Of a DNA stretch of 64,000 nucleotides, positions 63,714 to 64,000 are shown one piece after another (position 1 is the stretch's first letter; the number at the start of each line of letters is the position of its first letter). The stretch lies in NCBI RefSeq assembly GCF_025345615.1, contig NZ_JAODWD010000004.1:434001-498000 (forward strand). Reading direction: 5' to 3'. A model generated the notes under the pieces. The model saw nothing but the letters and a program-made list of their open reading frames with translations, was not told where the DNA came from and did no database searches. This DNA is from Mycobacterium deserti (GTDB lineage Bacteria > Actinomycetota > Actinomycetes > Mycobacteriales > Mycobacteriaceae). The position numbers were made by a program, and so were the translations under genes.

Positions 63714-63719
63714 ACGCTA
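63714..63719 (-). promoter_or_regulatory. leaderless promoter overlapping the peptidase stop
   Basis: TAGCGT (63719-63714, minus strand) is exactly 7 nt before the ATG of the enoyl reductase gene. Its first three bases are also the TAG stop of the peptidase gene upstream. Confidence 0.55.
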
Positions 63720-64000
63720 CCCGAGCGTCTCGGGTAGTCCGGCGTCCTCACCCAGCACTTGGCGGGCCAGGAACGCCGTCACCACCTGGTACCAGATCTT
63801 GGCATGCTGCGGTGAGAGTACCCAGTGGTTCTCCGACGGGAAGTAGAGAAAGGCGTGCGGGCTGTCACCCCCGGCATCGGCGGGCAGTGCGGACTCTGTC
63901 AGCAGCTCGTACCACAGGCGCAGCGCCTCGCCGATGGGCACGCGGTAGTCCTTGTCGCCGTGAATGACGAGCATCGGTGTGCGGATCGCATCGACGTGAC
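63717..64000 (-). CDS. S9-family peptidase, C-terminal part (cut by window end)
   Basis: The last 94 or so residues of an alpha/beta-hydrolase of the prolyl oligopeptidase/acylaminoacyl-peptidase type; the gene continues past the window. HVDAIRTPMLVIHGDKDYRVPIGEALRLWYEL holds the catalytic Asp (GDKDYRVP), and FPSENHWVLSPQHAKIWY the catalytic His. The nucleophile Ser is outside the window. An internal ATG at 63974 is not taken as the start because the conserved domain continues upstream of it. Confidence 0.83.
   Translation of the reverse strand, partial: HVDAIRTPMLVIHGDKDYRVPIGEALRLWYELLTESALPADAGGDSPHAFLYFPSENHWVLSPQHAKIWYQVVTAFLARQVLGEDAGLPETLG

Overview
The window is a high-GC, gene-dense stretch of a mycobacterial chromosome, probably from a rapidly growing (Mycolicibacterium-type) species. 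From memory of the Mycobacterium tuberculosis H37Rv map, the gene order follows Rv2388c to Rv2449c almost step by step: hemW, nirA-cysH-che1, cysA-cysW-cysT-subI, a GH15 trehalase, an lppR-like lipoprotein, lepA, rpsT, holA-comEC-comEA, degV-octT-gpgP-rsfS-nadD, a VWA/MoxR pair, proA, rbsK, nadE, proB-obg-rpmA-rplU, rne, ndk and folC-valS. No IS element, phage, CRISPR array, rRNA or tRNA was seen. Species-level differences from that map are a NmtR/CtpJ metal module beside che1, an antigen-85-like mycolyltransferase at about 23.4 kb, an SDR/dehydrogenase/ArsR block at 31.7-35.9 kb where I expect eis, a CmtR-CDF-ICMT module at 44.7-46.3 kb, and a Sir2 cassette at 48.3-50.5 kb.

Layout. 0-2 kb: an ECF sigma factor with its anti-sigma factor (cut by the window edge), then hemW. 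2-11.8 kb: assimilatory sulfur metabolism. Sulfite reductase, APS reductase and a siroheme-type chelatase run on the plus strand and the sulfate ABC transporter on the minus strand; each arm is headed by a short leader peptide ending in a run of cysteine codons, the signature of cysteine-responsive attenuation. A nickel/cobalt sensor and P1B-4 exporter sit between them. 12-24 kb: trehalase, an ANTAR mini-protein, an MBL-rhodanese enzyme, two lipoproteins, lepA, and a series of small enzymes including the mycolyltransferase. 24.4-28 kb: the transglutaminase / alpha-E / ATP-grasp operon. 28-31.7 kb: S20, the DNA polymerase III delta subunit and the ComEC/ComEA uptake pair. 31.7-36 kb: accessory oxidoreductases and an ArsR-SRPBCC-MDMPI operon. 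36-39 kb: a tightly overlapped nadD-rsfS-gpgP-octT-degV operon. 39-46 kb: VWA/MoxR, proA, rbsK, an enoyl-CoA hydratase and the CmtR metal-efflux genes. 46-50.5 kb: NAD synthetase, a cysteine hydrolase, Sir2 and an unknown partner. 50.5-54.2 kb: proB-obg-rpmA-rplU and an F420/PPOX-type protein. 54-64 kb: RNase E, ndk, folC, valS, a saccharopine-dehydrogenase-like enoyl reductase and the end of a peptidase.

Two features recur. Within operons, start and stop codons often overlap as ATGA or GTGA (cysH/che1, cysT/subI, holA/comEC/comEA, proB/obg, folC/valS), which suggests translational coupling. At operon heads, a TANNNT hexamer very often lies 6-8 nt before the start codon, which predicts leaderless mRNAs, as is common in mycobacteria.

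All calls come from reading the sequence and from family knowledge. No database search was run, and comparisons with M. tuberculosis lengths or residue numbers are from memory.
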